A stretch of DNA of 34,613 nt from Marinifilaceae bacterium (GTDB lineage Bacteria; Bacteroidota; Bacteroidia; Bacteroidales; Marinifilaceae), in NCBI GenBank assembly GCA_017936285.1, contig JAGBFU010000017.1, positions 1-34,613 on the forward strand, in the 5' to 3' direction. This document shows, in pieces, positions 1 through 8,178 of this stretch (its first letter is position 1; the number at the start of each line of letters is the position of its first letter). The notes under the pieces were generated by a model. It worked only from the letters and a program-made list of their open reading frames with translations. It was not told where the DNA came from and did not search any database. The translations under genes and the position numbers were made by a program.

Positions 1-10
1 AATAAATACC

Positions 11-33
11 GCTTAATAAGCCCCCTTATTAGC
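11..33. repeat. Small imperfect inverted repeat upstream of umuC
   Basis: GCTTAATAAG and CTTATTAGC form a ~9-bp stem with one bulged T and a C-rich loop, about 40 bp before the umuC ATG. It could be an operator, a terminator of a gene off the left edge, or chance. There is no U-tract on the plus strand. Confidence 0.3.
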
Positions 34-70
34 GAAAAGGTAAAGATGTGATTTGCGCAGATTAATTGCT

Positions 71-1330
71 ATGATTGGACATTGCGATTGTAATAATTTT
101 TTTGTCTCGTGCGAACGGACATTTCGCCCGGATTTGAACGGCAAACCTGTTGTTGTTTTATCGAACAACGACGGTTGTATTGTTGCACGCTCTAACGAAG
201 CCAAAGCATTAGGAATAAAGATGGGCACTCCGCTATATCAGATTCGCAATTTAATTGAACGAGAAAATGTTACAGTCTTCTCAAGCAACTATCAGCTCTA
301 CGGAGATATGAGCGGAAGGGTTATGAGCACTCTGCGCGACTCCGTTCCCGCCATTGAAGTATACTCAATTGACGAAGCATTCCTCCACTTGAAGGGAATT
401 CCAGAAAACGAGTTGCATGAGCGAGGCCTCGCCCTTGCCCAAAAAATTCATAAAAGTACCGGAATACCAGTAAGTATAGGTATTGCCCCTACCAAAACCC
501 TTGCAAAGATTACTGGAAAGCTATGCAAAAAGTATCCTGCACTACATGGTTGCTGTTATATGCACCGTCCTGAGGATATTGAAAAGGTACTGCGCACATA
601 CCCAATTGAAGATGTTTGGGGAATAGGCAGAAGACATCTGGCCAAAATGCGATTATGGAGCGTACGCACTGCATGGGACTTCACTCAGTTGCCTGCCGAG
701 TTCGTACAGAAACAGATGACAATAACAGGACTACGTACCTACCGAGAACTAAAAGGCGAAGAGTGTATCAAAATTGAAGATACAACTCCCGACAAACAGA
801 GTATATGCGTATCACGCTCATTTGCAAAGGAGATGTATGACATTAATGAGCTGAGGAGTGCGATAACCACCTTTGCCACTGCCGTATCCGAAAAGTTAAG
901 ACGACAAAACAGCTGCACGCATCAAATAACTGTATTTATCTATACTAACCGCCATCGTGAAGATATGCCTCAGGATTATGAATGTAAAACCAGACGCCTC
1001 ACAGTTGCAACCGATAGTACTCTGGAGATATGCAAGATTGCAGCCTCTGTTCTGCGCGAAATTTACAATGCCGGATATGGATATAAAAAGGCTGGAGTCA
1101 TTGCAACCGATCTTGTTCCAAAGGCTGCGCGTCAAGGAGCTCTGTTCGATACAATAGACCGAGAAAAGCATCAGCGACTTATGAAAGCCATTGACTCAAT
1201 CAATAATACACAAGGGAAAAATACAATTGCCATTGCATCTCAATCAGAGATAACTGCATTCTCAAACCGTAACCACACCTCCCCACGTTACACTACCGAC
1301 TGGAACGACATTATCGAGGTTAAAGTTTAA
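71..1330 (+). CDS. umuC: Y-family translesion DNA polymerase, UmuC-like
   Basis: Catalytic subunit of an error-prone DNA polymerase V-type enzyme used in SOS mutagenesis. From the ATG at 71 the product is 419 residues, matching the usual ~420. Visible: the N-terminal metal-binding motif DCNNFF (D6), the palm motif SIDEAFL (D101, E102), a helix-hairpin-helix thumb motif (VWGIGRRHLAKM, ~residue 185) and a C-terminal DUF4113-like tail ending SPRYTTDWNDI, typical of UmuC rather than DinB. An upstream in-frame TTG at 53 adds six residues (MRRLIA) not expected in the family, so I prefer ATG 71. The usual partner umuD is not visible; only 70 bases precede the gene. Its stop overlaps the convergent neighbour's stop by 4 bp (1327-1330). 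No LexA-type operator is identifiable in the short upstream stretch. Confidence 0.95.
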   Translation: MIGHCDCNNFFVSCERTFRPDLNGKPVVVLSNNDGCIVARSNEAKALGIKMGTPLYQIRNLIERENVTVFSSNYQLYGDMSGRVMSTLRDSVPAIEVYSIDEAFLHLKGIPENELHERGLALAQKIHKSTGIPVSIGIAPTKTLAKITGKLCKKYPALHGCCYMHRPEDIEKVLRTYPIEDVWGIGRRHLAKMRLWSVRTAWDFTQLPAEFVQKQMTITGLRTYRELKGEECIKIEDTTPDKQSICVSRSFAKEMYDINELRSAITTFATAVSEKLRRQNSCTHQITVFIYTNRHREDMPQDYECKTRRLTVATDSTLEICKIAASVLREIYNAGYGYKKAGVIATDLVPKAARQGALFDTIDREKHQRLMKAIDSINNTQGKNTIAIASQSEITAFSNRNHTSPRYTTDWNDIIEVKV

Positions 1331-2958
1331 AAAGGAACCGGAGAAGATATGACCACCCTGGTTTTGGTTATAGGATGTATAAACTGTACACTCTCGGCAT
1401 GAAGCATCAAACGACGGCCTCGCCTGCCATATAGATTATCACCGATAATAGGAGCATTCAAGCCGTCAAGATGGGCTGCATGAACTCGCAACTGATGTGT
1501 TCTACCTGTCAATGGTCTGAACTGTATCCGACTCACCCCATTTTTACTATTCAACACCTTGTACTCAGTTATACTCTCTTTACCATTGATATAATCAACC
1601 TTTTGAAATGGTCTGTTATCAATGTCGGCTATCAATGGTATATTGATTATACCCTCACTCACCTTCGGAACACCTGATATCAAAGCGATATACCGTTTCT
1701 CAACCTGTTTTTTAGCAAACAGCCCTTGTAAGGCCTTATATACTTCAAGAGTCTTGGCAATCAACAAAATCCCTGAGGTATCCATATCCAACCTATGGAC
1801 AACATAGTAGTCACTCCCCGGATATTCAACCTTCAACCACTCATCTACACTTGGCACATCAACCTTGCCACGCATCGATAGCATTCCGCTCCGTTTATCA
1901 ATAGCCAATATCCACTCATCCTCATACACTACTCCCGGCCACAAATCTTTACCTTGAAACAAAATAGGATTCATCTCCACTGTCAGCCCCTGCATCATAT
2001 AGTTAAGGATCGGCTCGCATTTGCTTTTGCATGATGGATAGAACTCACCATCTCTTCTCACCTCATCTTTAGGCGAATCACCCCACCAGAACTCTGCCAT
2101 ACAGATCGGTTTCAAACCATTTGCATAAGCATATTGCAACAATTTGGGAGCAGCACATTCACCTGCGCCGGCAGGGGGTATCCCCTGAGGAGTATCGGCA
2201 AAAATCTCCATCAGGTTTCTGCTCTCTCCTCTGCCATTCAACACCACAAAGTGTTCAAATATCTGCTGTTGCAGAGTTGAAGAGAACTCTCTTCTCTGCA
2301 CTTTCAATTCCTTTATTTCAGTATATAGTGTTCTCAGTTTAGACTCTATTGTTAGAATATTATCACGCAGAGCCCCCTCTTTACGCCTGCACTCAGCCTT
2401 CAAAAAACTACTCTCCCTATTTAACTCCGCTATCAGCTCCAAATCATCGCCTGCCAATAGCCGTCGCTCATCGCGCAATCTTTTGGCCTCGCCCAAAAAC
2501 TTTTTATGCTCCTGCTTTGTCGATACCAACAACTCCTCATAGTGTTGCAACTCATCCCTCAGATTCATCAGTTCATCACTCGCCTCCAACTCAGCTACCC
2601 TTCTGTTTATTCTGTTAAGTTCTGCCTCACCGCTGAGAAAGAATCCTTCAGGATTCAACATATCATACACAGGAGGGACAAAATCGGGATAAACATTTTT
2701 ATGGGCGAGATTCCCTGAGAAGGCAGCCAGAAATGACACGCTCTCAGAGTGTTGCACCACCAACACTCCAAACATCTTTCCTCGTTGCAACTCCTTGGCA
2801 ATTTCGGAACTATGTTTTATATATTCACGTATAATCTTCTTGAGTTGTTCAGCCGCCAAACGACATAACTTATGCGGAGTATAATTGAACGGGTATGTAA
2901 ATGAATCTGGCAACTCAGTTAGAGATACCGGAAGATTAAAATCGTGAATAATTGCCAT
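1327..2958 (-). CDS. RluA-family RNA pseudouridine synthase with coiled-coil N-terminal region
   Basis: Predicted to isomerise uridine to pseudouridine in rRNA or tRNA in the cytoplasm. The catalytic domain occupies about residues 340-543. It carries the family signature VVHRLDMDTSG (catalytic Asp391) and the C-terminal GRTHQLRVHAAH...PIIGDNLYG block. The 543-residue protein is much longer than E. coli RluA/RluC/RluD (~220-330) because of a ~340-residue N-terminal part. That part has a charged, heptad-like coiled coil (~112-235) and a motif rich in Gly/Pro/Cys (GIPPAGAGECAAPKLL, ~259-274). This layout is familiar from Bacteroidota, but which RNA position it modifies cannot be read from sequence. 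It converges with umuC with a 4-bp overlap of stop codons. Start ATG at 2958 is the only good candidate (MAIIHDFNLP). Confidence 0.9.
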   Translation of the reverse strand: MAIIHDFNLPVSLTELPDSFTYPFNYTPHKLCRLAAEQLKKIIREYIKHSSEIAKELQRGKMFGVLVVQHSESVSFLAAFSGNLAHKNVYPDFVPPVYDMLNPEGFFLSGEAELNRINRRVAELEASDELMNLRDELQHYEELLVSTKQEHKKFLGEAKRLRDERRLLAGDDLELIAELNRESSFLKAECRRKEGALRDNILTIESKLRTLYTEIKELKVQRREFSSTLQQQIFEHFVVLNGRGESRNLMEIFADTPQGIPPAGAGECAAPKLLQYAYANGLKPICMAEFWWGDSPKDEVRRDGEFYPSCKSKCEPILNYMMQGLTVEMNPILFQGKDLWPGVVYEDEWILAIDKRSGMLSMRGKVDVPSVDEWLKVEYPGSDYYVVHRLDMDTSGILLIAKTLEVYKALQGLFAKKQVEKRYIALISGVPKVSEGIINIPLIADIDNRPFQKVDYINGKESITEYKVLNSKNGVSRIQFRPLTGRTHQLRVHAAHLDGLNAPIIGDNLYGRRGRRLMLHAESVQFIHPITKTRVVISSPVPF

Positions 2959-3079
2959 TGTATCTTATTAATGAGTTTTTACGTAAATAGAGTCAAACTA
3001 ATTTCTTAAAACGAAATTACAACAAAATAATTAAAGTCAGCACACAAAGAAGCAATAAAATTCTTACATACCAAACACT

Positions 3080-4246
3080 ATGAAATTTATTAAGTTAATT
3101 CCTGTTGCCCTTCTATTATTGGGCACTATCCCGGTCATTGCACAAGAGAGTGATAATCGTGATGCGAATGGCAAGATTGTACGTGGTCCGTACCAGACAA
3201 ACAAATTCTTTGATAACTGGTTTATGGGTGTAGGTGGAGGATTGAATCTCTACACCGGTGAATATGACTGGAAAGGCGATATGGGGCCACGCTTAGCTCC
3301 TGCTATTGATGCCTCAATCGGAAAATGGATTACTCCGACAGTAGCTGCACGAGTTCAATATTCAGGTATTCAGGGACGAGGCTGGACTACTGCCGACAAT
3401 ATCTTTGCACGGGAAAAGGATGGCAAATACTACAAACAGAAATTCGGCTACCACTTCCTGCATGCCGATGCTATGTGGAACCTCTCAAACTCATTCAGCG
3501 GTTACAAAGAGAGTAGAACATGGGATTTTATTCCATACGTTGGTTTTGGAGTTGTCAGGGTACACAAGAGCGGCTATACCAACAACAAACCTGCAGGAGT
3601 TGTCGGCCTAGTTAATAATATCCGTATGAGCAAGCATGTCGATTTGACACTTGAAGCCAAACAGATGCTTGTAGGACAGACACTTGACGGTGAGACTGGA
3701 GGATCAAAACTTGAGGGGATGAGTTCCGTTACAGTGGGAATTTCAATCAATCTTGGCAAGGTTGGTTTTAAACGGGTTGAAAAAGTTTCACCACCTGATT
3801 ACACTCCGTATATCAACCGCATCAATGAACTTGAAAAAGCAAATGCCAGTCTAACTCGCAGCAACACAAACCTCAATAGCGAAGTCAAACAACTACGCTC
3901 ACAAAAACCGGAAACCATTGTAAAGAACAACCCTATGGCACTATTCTTTACAATCAACAAAGCAACGCTTGACAATAAAGAGTTACTCAATCTTGACTAC
4001 TATATGCAGACCGCATTAAAAGATATTGGAAACAAAAAGTTGACAATCATCGGCTCTGCAGACAAAGAGACCGGTACACCCCAATACAACCAGCAGTTAA
4101 GTGAGAAGCGAGCAAAATATGTAGCCGAATTATTGACAAAACGTTATGGCATTGACCCGGCACAGATAACAATAAAAGCCTTAGGCTCAAGCGACAATCA
4201 GTTTAAAGAACCACAGATGAACAGAACTGTCATTGTCATTGAGTAG
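3080..4246 (+). CDS. OmpA-family outer-membrane protein
   Basis: 388 residues. A Sec signal peptide (1-21, ending VIAQ) is followed by a Gly- and aromatic-rich beta-barrel-like domain (~45-230). Next comes a short coiled-coil linker (~240-272; NELEKANASLTRSNTNLNSE) and a C-terminal OmpA peptidoglycan-binding domain (~285-388). The OmpA core is recognisable: NQQLSEKRAKYVAELLTKRYGI followed by a conserved-length segment to NRTVIVIE. Predicted role: anchoring the outer membrane to peptidoglycan, with the barrel in the outer membrane. Monocistronic: 121 bp upstream to a divergent gene and a hairpin terminator downstream. No clear -7 box was found upstream. Confidence 0.9.
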   Translation: MKFIKLIPVALLLLGTIPVIAQESDNRDANGKIVRGPYQTNKFFDNWFMGVGGGLNLYTGEYDWKGDMGPRLAPAIDASIGKWITPTVAARVQYSGIQGRGWTTADNIFAREKDGKYYKQKFGYHFLHADAMWNLSNSFSGYKESRTWDFIPYVGFGVVRVHKSGYTNNKPAGVVGLVNNIRMSKHVDLTLEAKQMLVGQTLDGETGGSKLEGMSSVTVGISINLGKVGFKRVEKVSPPDYTPYINRINELEKANASLTRSNTNLNSEVKQLRSQKPETIVKNNPMALFFTINKATLDNKELLNLDYYMQTALKDIGNKKLTIIGSADKETGTPQYNQQLSEKRAKYVAELLTKRYGIDPAQITIKALGSSDNQFKEPQMNRTVIVIE

Positions 4247-4267
4247 TGTGATTTGCAATTAAGAGTG

Positions 4268-4300
4268 CCCTCGCCCGGAATTTCGGACGAGGGTTTATAT
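4268..4300 (+). terminator. Rho-independent terminator after the OmpA-family gene
   Basis: CCCTCG-c-CCG / CGG-a-CGAGGG, a stem of nine pairs with one internal mismatch around a 6-base GAATTT loop, followed by TTTATATT. Lies 21 bp after the stop codon. Confidence 0.8.
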
Positions 4301-4347
4301 TGTAGAGATAAATCATATGGAGCCATAAACTGATTCTTAATATTTAT

Positions 4348-4355
4348 TACCTTTG
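4348..4355 (+). promoter_or_regulatory. Candidate -7 box of the DUF4491-NUDIX gene
   Basis: TACCTTTG matches TAnnTTTG and sits 25 bp before the ATG, just after the preceding terminator. No clear TTTG box at the expected upstream distance, so moderate support only. Confidence 0.45.
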
Positions 4356-4380
4356 CGGAGGAAACATAAGAAGATAAACA

Positions 4381-5202
4381 ATGAACTTTGAAGGAATAGT
4401 TATAGGAGTATCGACATTTTTGATAATAGGAATGTTTCACCCTATCGTAATTAAGTCAGAATACCACTTCGGCACAAAATGCTGGTGGCTCTTCACTATA
4501 TTCGGTATTGCATGCACTATAGCATCGCTCTTTATTGGAAACACACTATTGGCATCAATAACAGCTGTCATAGGATTTTCATCGTTCTGGTCTATACTTG
4601 AGATTTTCGAACAACGCGAAAGGGTAAACAAAGGCTGGTTCCCTGCAAACCCCAAACGTAAAGGCGAATACAAAATTACATCATACAATTATCGCTACCC
4701 ACACCCTGCCATTACTGCCGACTGCCTGCTGTTCGCATACCATAAAGGCGAACTTGAAGTTCTTCTCATTGAACGAGGAGGCGAACCATATAAAGGTTAT
4801 TGGGCTATTCCCGGTGGCTTTATGGAGATGGACGAGACCACTGAGAGTTGCTCGCGACGCGAAATGATGGAAGAGACAGGAATTAAGGTAAACTACCTTA
4901 AAGAGGTAAAGAGTTATTCTAATGTAAATCGCGACCCCCGTGAAAGAGTTGTAACTATTACATATTGCACACTTGAACAGAAAGATAATGTAACTCCGGA
5001 AGCGGGCGATGATGCTCAAAATGTTGCATGGTTCCCTATCAGGAATCTTCCCAAACTTGCATTCGACCACAAAGAGATGATTATCGACTCTATTCACGTA
5101 ATGAAGTGTGAAATTGAGATAGCAATAAAGGAGCCTAATCACCCATTCAATTCGTCATTTACAAACAAAGAGTTAAATGAGTGCATAAAAATTCTAAACT
5201 AA
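4381..5202 (+). CDS. DUF4491-NUDIX hydrolase fusion
   Basis: 273 residues with two parts. Residues 1-~95 carry three hydrophobic segments (~4-24, 33-52, 55-75), resembling the small Bacteroidota membrane family DUF4491. Residues ~105-260 are a NUDIX domain with a perfect Nudix box at 146-168 (G-x5-E-x7-REMMEETGI), preceded by the WAIPGGFME motif typical of NTP or ADP-ribose hydrolases. It should cleave a nucleoside diphosphate linked to another moiety, probably at the inner face of the membrane; the substrate cannot be told. The fusion is in one continuous frame with no frameshift. The gene is flanked upstream by a terminator and a -7 box, and its stop codon touches the first repeat-element copy. 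Confidence 0.88.
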   Translation: MNFEGIVIGVSTFLIIGMFHPIVIKSEYHFGTKCWWLFTIFGIACTIASLFIGNTLLASITAVIGFSSFWSILEIFEQRERVNKGWFPANPKRKGEYKITSYNYRYPHPAITADCLLFAYHKGELEVLLIERGGEPYKGYWAIPGGFMEMDETTESCSRREMMEETGIKVNYLKEVKSYSNVNRDPRERVVTITYCTLEQKDNVTPEAGDDAQNVAWFPIRNLPKLAFDHKEMIIDSIHVMKCEIEIAIKEPNHPFNSSFTNKELNECIKILN

Positions 5203-5343
5203 GAAGCTGTTTTAAATTTATTTCGAGATTATTGGAGAAAGATTTTTGAGTATAGATTTTACTTCGTAGCGAATTCTCAAAGAATCCGAAACTTTTTGAA
5301 GCAGTGCAAATAAGGCTTAAACAATAAATTTAAAACAGATTCT
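5202..5343 (+). repeat. MITE-like element, copy 1 (142 bp)
   Basis: Bounded by 19-bp imperfect terminal inverted repeats: left AGAAGCTGTTTTAAATTTA (5202-5220); the right end (5325-5343) reads AGAATCTGTTTTAAATTTA on the other strand (one mismatch at base 5). The interior shares a 39-bp block (5235-5273, 38/39 identical) and a 19-bp block (5274-5292, 18/19) with copy 2 at 13679-13860. It has no coding capacity. It begins within the stop codon of the NUDIX gene and ends 8 bp before the ATG of the next gene. No target-site duplication is recognisable. Confidence 0.8.
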
Positions 5344-5351
5344 AAATAACC

Positions 5352-6074
5352 ATGCAGAGTATTGTAATTGTTGGAGCGACATCGGGCTTAGGTTTCGAGG
5401 CAGCCAAACTATTTATTGAAAAGGGATATCGAGTAGGCGTTGCAGGACGACGCACAGAACTCCTTGCGTCTCTAAAAGCAATGGCTCCTGAGAGAGTTGT
5501 GATCGGTAAAATCGATGTAACCGATAATAATGCCCAGGAGCAACTATATGAACTGCTGAAAAAAACAGGTGATACAGATACAATCTTTTTAAGTTCTGGA
5601 ATCGGATTTCAAAACAAACAGATGAATCCCGAGATAGAGTTAAAGATTACTGCAACAAATGGCATGGGGTTCGTCAGAATGATAACCGCAGCGTTTAACT
5701 ACCTCAAAACAAGAGGAGGAGGACACATTGCCGCAATAACATCGGTTGCCGGAAGCCGCGGAATTGGTGTTGCAGCTGCATACTCTGCGACTAAATCTTT
5801 TCAAACCCAATACATCAACGCTTTAGAACAACTCTCATGCTCATATAAGATGAATATCAGTTTTACCGATATTCGTCCGGGTTTTGTTGCCACAGCACTA
5901 CTTAACGGTAACAACAACTACCCAATGCTTATGACCCCTCAATATGCAGGAAAAAAGATATACAATGCCATAACAAAAAAACGAAGAGTATCCATCTTTG
6001 ATTGGCGCTACAAAGTTGTTGTAGCACTGATGAAATATACTCCTCGTTTTATATGGAAAAGGATTAAACTTTAA
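5352..6074 (+). CDS. Short-chain dehydrogenase/reductase (SDR) family protein
   Basis: 240 residues, classical SDR length. Rossmann nucleotide-binding motif GATSGLG (8-14); R33/R34 after the second strand suggest NADP(H) preference. The catalytic tetrad is visible: N103, S131, Y144 and K148 (YSATK). The usual NNAG motif is replaced by SSGIG. Predicted NAD(P)H-dependent oxidoreductase of the cytoplasm; the substrate is unknown. A C-terminal basic hydrophobic tail could be membrane-associated. The entire upstream gap is the repeat element, so its promoter or leader may come from that element. The last 11 bp overlap the convergent tex gene. Confidence 0.9.
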   Translation: MQSIVIVGATSGLGFEAAKLFIEKGYRVGVAGRRTELLASLKAMAPERVVIGKIDVTDNNAQEQLYELLKKTGDTDTIFLSSGIGFQNKQMNPEIELKITATNGMGFVRMITAAFNYLKTRGGGHIAAITSVAGSRGIGVAAAYSATKSFQTQYINALEQLSCSYKMNISFTDIRPGFVATALLNGNNNYPMLMTPQYAGKKIYNAITKKRRVSIFDWRYKVVVALMKYTPRFIWKRIKL

Positions 6075-8178
6075 CTCCCTTCAAAGAGAGAGATACTCTA
6101 CCTCGAACCAGATCTACCCCGATAACCCTTGCCATCACTCTGTCATTAAGATGCAAAAGTTCCGATGGCGAGGAGATATATCTCTCAGCAATTTGCGAGA
6201 TATGGACAAAGGCATCCTGCTTTATACCTATATCCACAAAAGCTCCGAAAGTAGTGATATTTGTAACTATACCCGGCAGAACCATTCCCTCATACAAATC
6301 ATCAATAGAGTGGATATTGGCAAACGCAAATATGGTCAACGGCTCTCGAGGATCCAAACCTCGTTTATCAAGAGCCTCCATTATATCATTCAGAGTTGGC
6401 AAACCAAAACTCTTATCAACAAAATATTCAACAACAATCTTGTCACGCAGAGGCTTGTTATGCAGGAACTCATCAATTGTTACTCCCAGAGAGTCAGCCA
6501 TACGCCTTACAACGCCATAGGCCTCCGGGTGTACCGCACTATTATCCAACGGATTTTCGCCACCTACAATTCGTAAAAATCCTGCAGCCTGCTCAAAAGC
6601 CTTAGCACCCAAACGTGGCACATTCAACAACTCTCTACGAGATTTAAAATCTCCATGTGCAGCTCTATAATCCACAATATTCTTTGCCAAAACAGGACCA
6701 AGACCGGAAATAAATGTCAGAATGTGCTTTGAGGCGGTATTCAGATTAACACCTACCATATTTACACAACTCTCTACAACACTATTCAACTTATCCTTCA
6801 GTTTAGCCTGATCAACGCTATGCTGATATTGACCTACACCTATGGACTTGGGTTCTATCTTCACCAGCTCAGAGAGGGGATCTATCAAACGACGGCCTAT
6901 ACTTACAGCTCCACGCACAGTAACATCATACTCTGCAAACTCTTCACGGGCGATAGCCGATGCCGAGTATATTGAGGCCCCATCCTCGTTCACCATATAT
7001 AACTCTACCCCATCAAGCCTTAACGACTTGATAAAACTCTCTGTCTCGCGTCCGGCAGTTCCATCTCCGATTGCAAAGGCCTCGGTTCCATACTTCTGCA
7101 CTAATGAGGTGATAATCTTTACAGCCTCGTCCCTCTTTCCCTCCGGTGGATGAGGATAGATAACACTATGCTCCAGTAAATTTCCCTGAGAATCCAAAAC
7201 GACAATCTTACAGCCGGTCCTGAATCCAGGATCAATAGCTATCACACGCTTTTGCCCCAATGGAGACGCAAGCAATAACTCTCGAAGATTCCTTGCAAAG
7301 ATCTCTATAGCCTGAGCATCAGCCTTCTCTTTGACAGTAGAAATTATTTCACCTTCAATTGACGAACGCAACAGACGTTTATAACTATCTTTTATAGCAC
7401 TCTGCATAGAAGCCCTCGTTGACGCGTTAGAACGAAGAAAGATATGCTCAATCTGGTCAATGGCAACATCAGCATCAACATCAATTGACAATTTCAGCAC
7501 ACCCTCTTCCACTCCTCGCTGCATAGCCAGAAATCTGTGCGATGAGACACTTCTGACCGAAGCATCGGCATCAAAATAGTCGGAAAAGTTGACTCCCTCT
7601 TCCTCCTTACCCTTGACAACCTTGGAGCGTAGCACACCTCGCTGATGAAATAGTTTACGCAATCTATTTCGAGTCAGGGCATCTTCGGATATTCGCTCCG
7701 CCACAATATCACATGCTCCAGCAATAGCCTCATCAACACTTGCCACATCACCGACAACAAACCTCATAGCAGAGCGTTCAAGGTTTGAAGTGTTTTGAGC
7801 CATAATTATATTAGCCAAAGGCTCCAAACCCTTCTCTCGTGCGATTGTTGCCTTTGTTCTTCTTTTAGGTTTATACGGCAGGTAAAGATCTTCAAGAGTC
7901 TGAGAATCCCAGCAATGTACAATTTTCTCTTCAAGTTCCGGAGTCAAATTTCCACTACTCGCAATACTCTTTATAATAGTAGCCTGTCTGCTCTGCAACT
8001 CCGAAAATTTGTCATACAACTCCTTTACATTGCTAACTGCAACCTCATCCAACGATCCGGTAACCTCTTTTCTATATCTACTGATAAAGGGGACTGTCGC
8101 CCCCTCTTCCAAAAGTTTAACAACCCCCTTTATCTGATTTTGTCCTATTCGCAGTTCACGCGCTATCTCCTCAATCAT
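6064..8178 (-). CDS. tex: Tex-like RNA-binding transcription accessory protein
   Basis: 704 residues, close to the usual ~710-780. Visible order: N-terminal helical region, YqgF/RNase H-like domain (~310-440, begins VIAIDPGFRTG), helix-hairpin-helix pair (~480-560; ISGLGPVLAKNIV and LLNVPRLGAKAFEQAAGFLRI) and a C-terminal S1 RNA-binding domain (~628-704, with TNITTFGAFVDIG). Tex binds nucleic acid and associates with the transcription machinery; its precise role is not settled. Its ATG (8176-8178) overlaps the TGA of the upstream acyl-CoA ligase gene as ATGA, so the two are probably cotranscribed and translationally coupled. It converges on the SDR gene with 11 bp overlap and no room for a dedicated terminator. 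Confidence 0.95.
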   Translation of the reverse strand: MIEEIARELRIGQNQIKGVVKLLEEGATVPFISRYRKEVTGSLDEVAVSNVKELYDKFSELQSRQATIIKSIASSGNLTPELEEKIVHCWDSQTLEDLYLPYKPKRRTKATIAREKGLEPLANIIMAQNTSNLERSAMRFVVGDVASVDEAIAGACDIVAERISEDALTRNRLRKLFHQRGVLRSKVVKGKEEEGVNFSDYFDADASVRSVSSHRFLAMQRGVEEGVLKLSIDVDADVAIDQIEHIFLRSNASTRASMQSAIKDSYKRLLRSSIEGEIISTVKEKADAQAIEIFARNLRELLLASPLGQKRVIAIDPGFRTGCKIVVLDSQGNLLEHSVIYPHPPEGKRDEAVKIITSLVQKYGTEAFAIGDGTAGRETESFIKSLRLDGVELYMVNEDGASIYSASAIAREEFAEYDVTVRGAVSIGRRLIDPLSELVKIEPKSIGVGQYQHSVDQAKLKDKLNSVVESCVNMVGVNLNTASKHILTFISGLGPVLAKNIVDYRAAHGDFKSRRELLNVPRLGAKAFEQAAGFLRIVGGENPLDNSAVHPEAYGVVRRMADSLGVTIDEFLHNKPLRDKIVVEYFVDKSFGLPTLNDIMEALDKRGLDPREPLTIFAFANIHSIDDLYEGMVLPGIVTNITTFGAFVDIGIKQDAFVHISQIAERYISSPSELLHLNDRVMARVIGVDLVRGRVSLSLKGVKV

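Noticed and set aside
1..51. Possible tail of umuD upstream of umuC
   Set aside because: The one frame open to a TGA at 49-51 reads NKYRLISPLISEKVKM, which does not look like a UmuD C-terminus (no WGVV-type ending), so no gene is called.
13..228. Minus-strand 71-residue ORF at the left edge
   Set aside because: It lies mostly over the conserved start of umuC in another frame and has no recognisable domain.
4681..5142. Minus-strand 153-residue ORF
   Set aside because: Antisense to the NUDIX domain; Cys- and Phe-rich composition typical of a shadow frame, no start context.
5200..5345. TA target-site duplication around repeat copy 1
   Set aside because: TA could be placed at both ends of copy 1, but the left flank of copy 2 (ACA before AGAAGC) does not fit, so no duplication is claimed.
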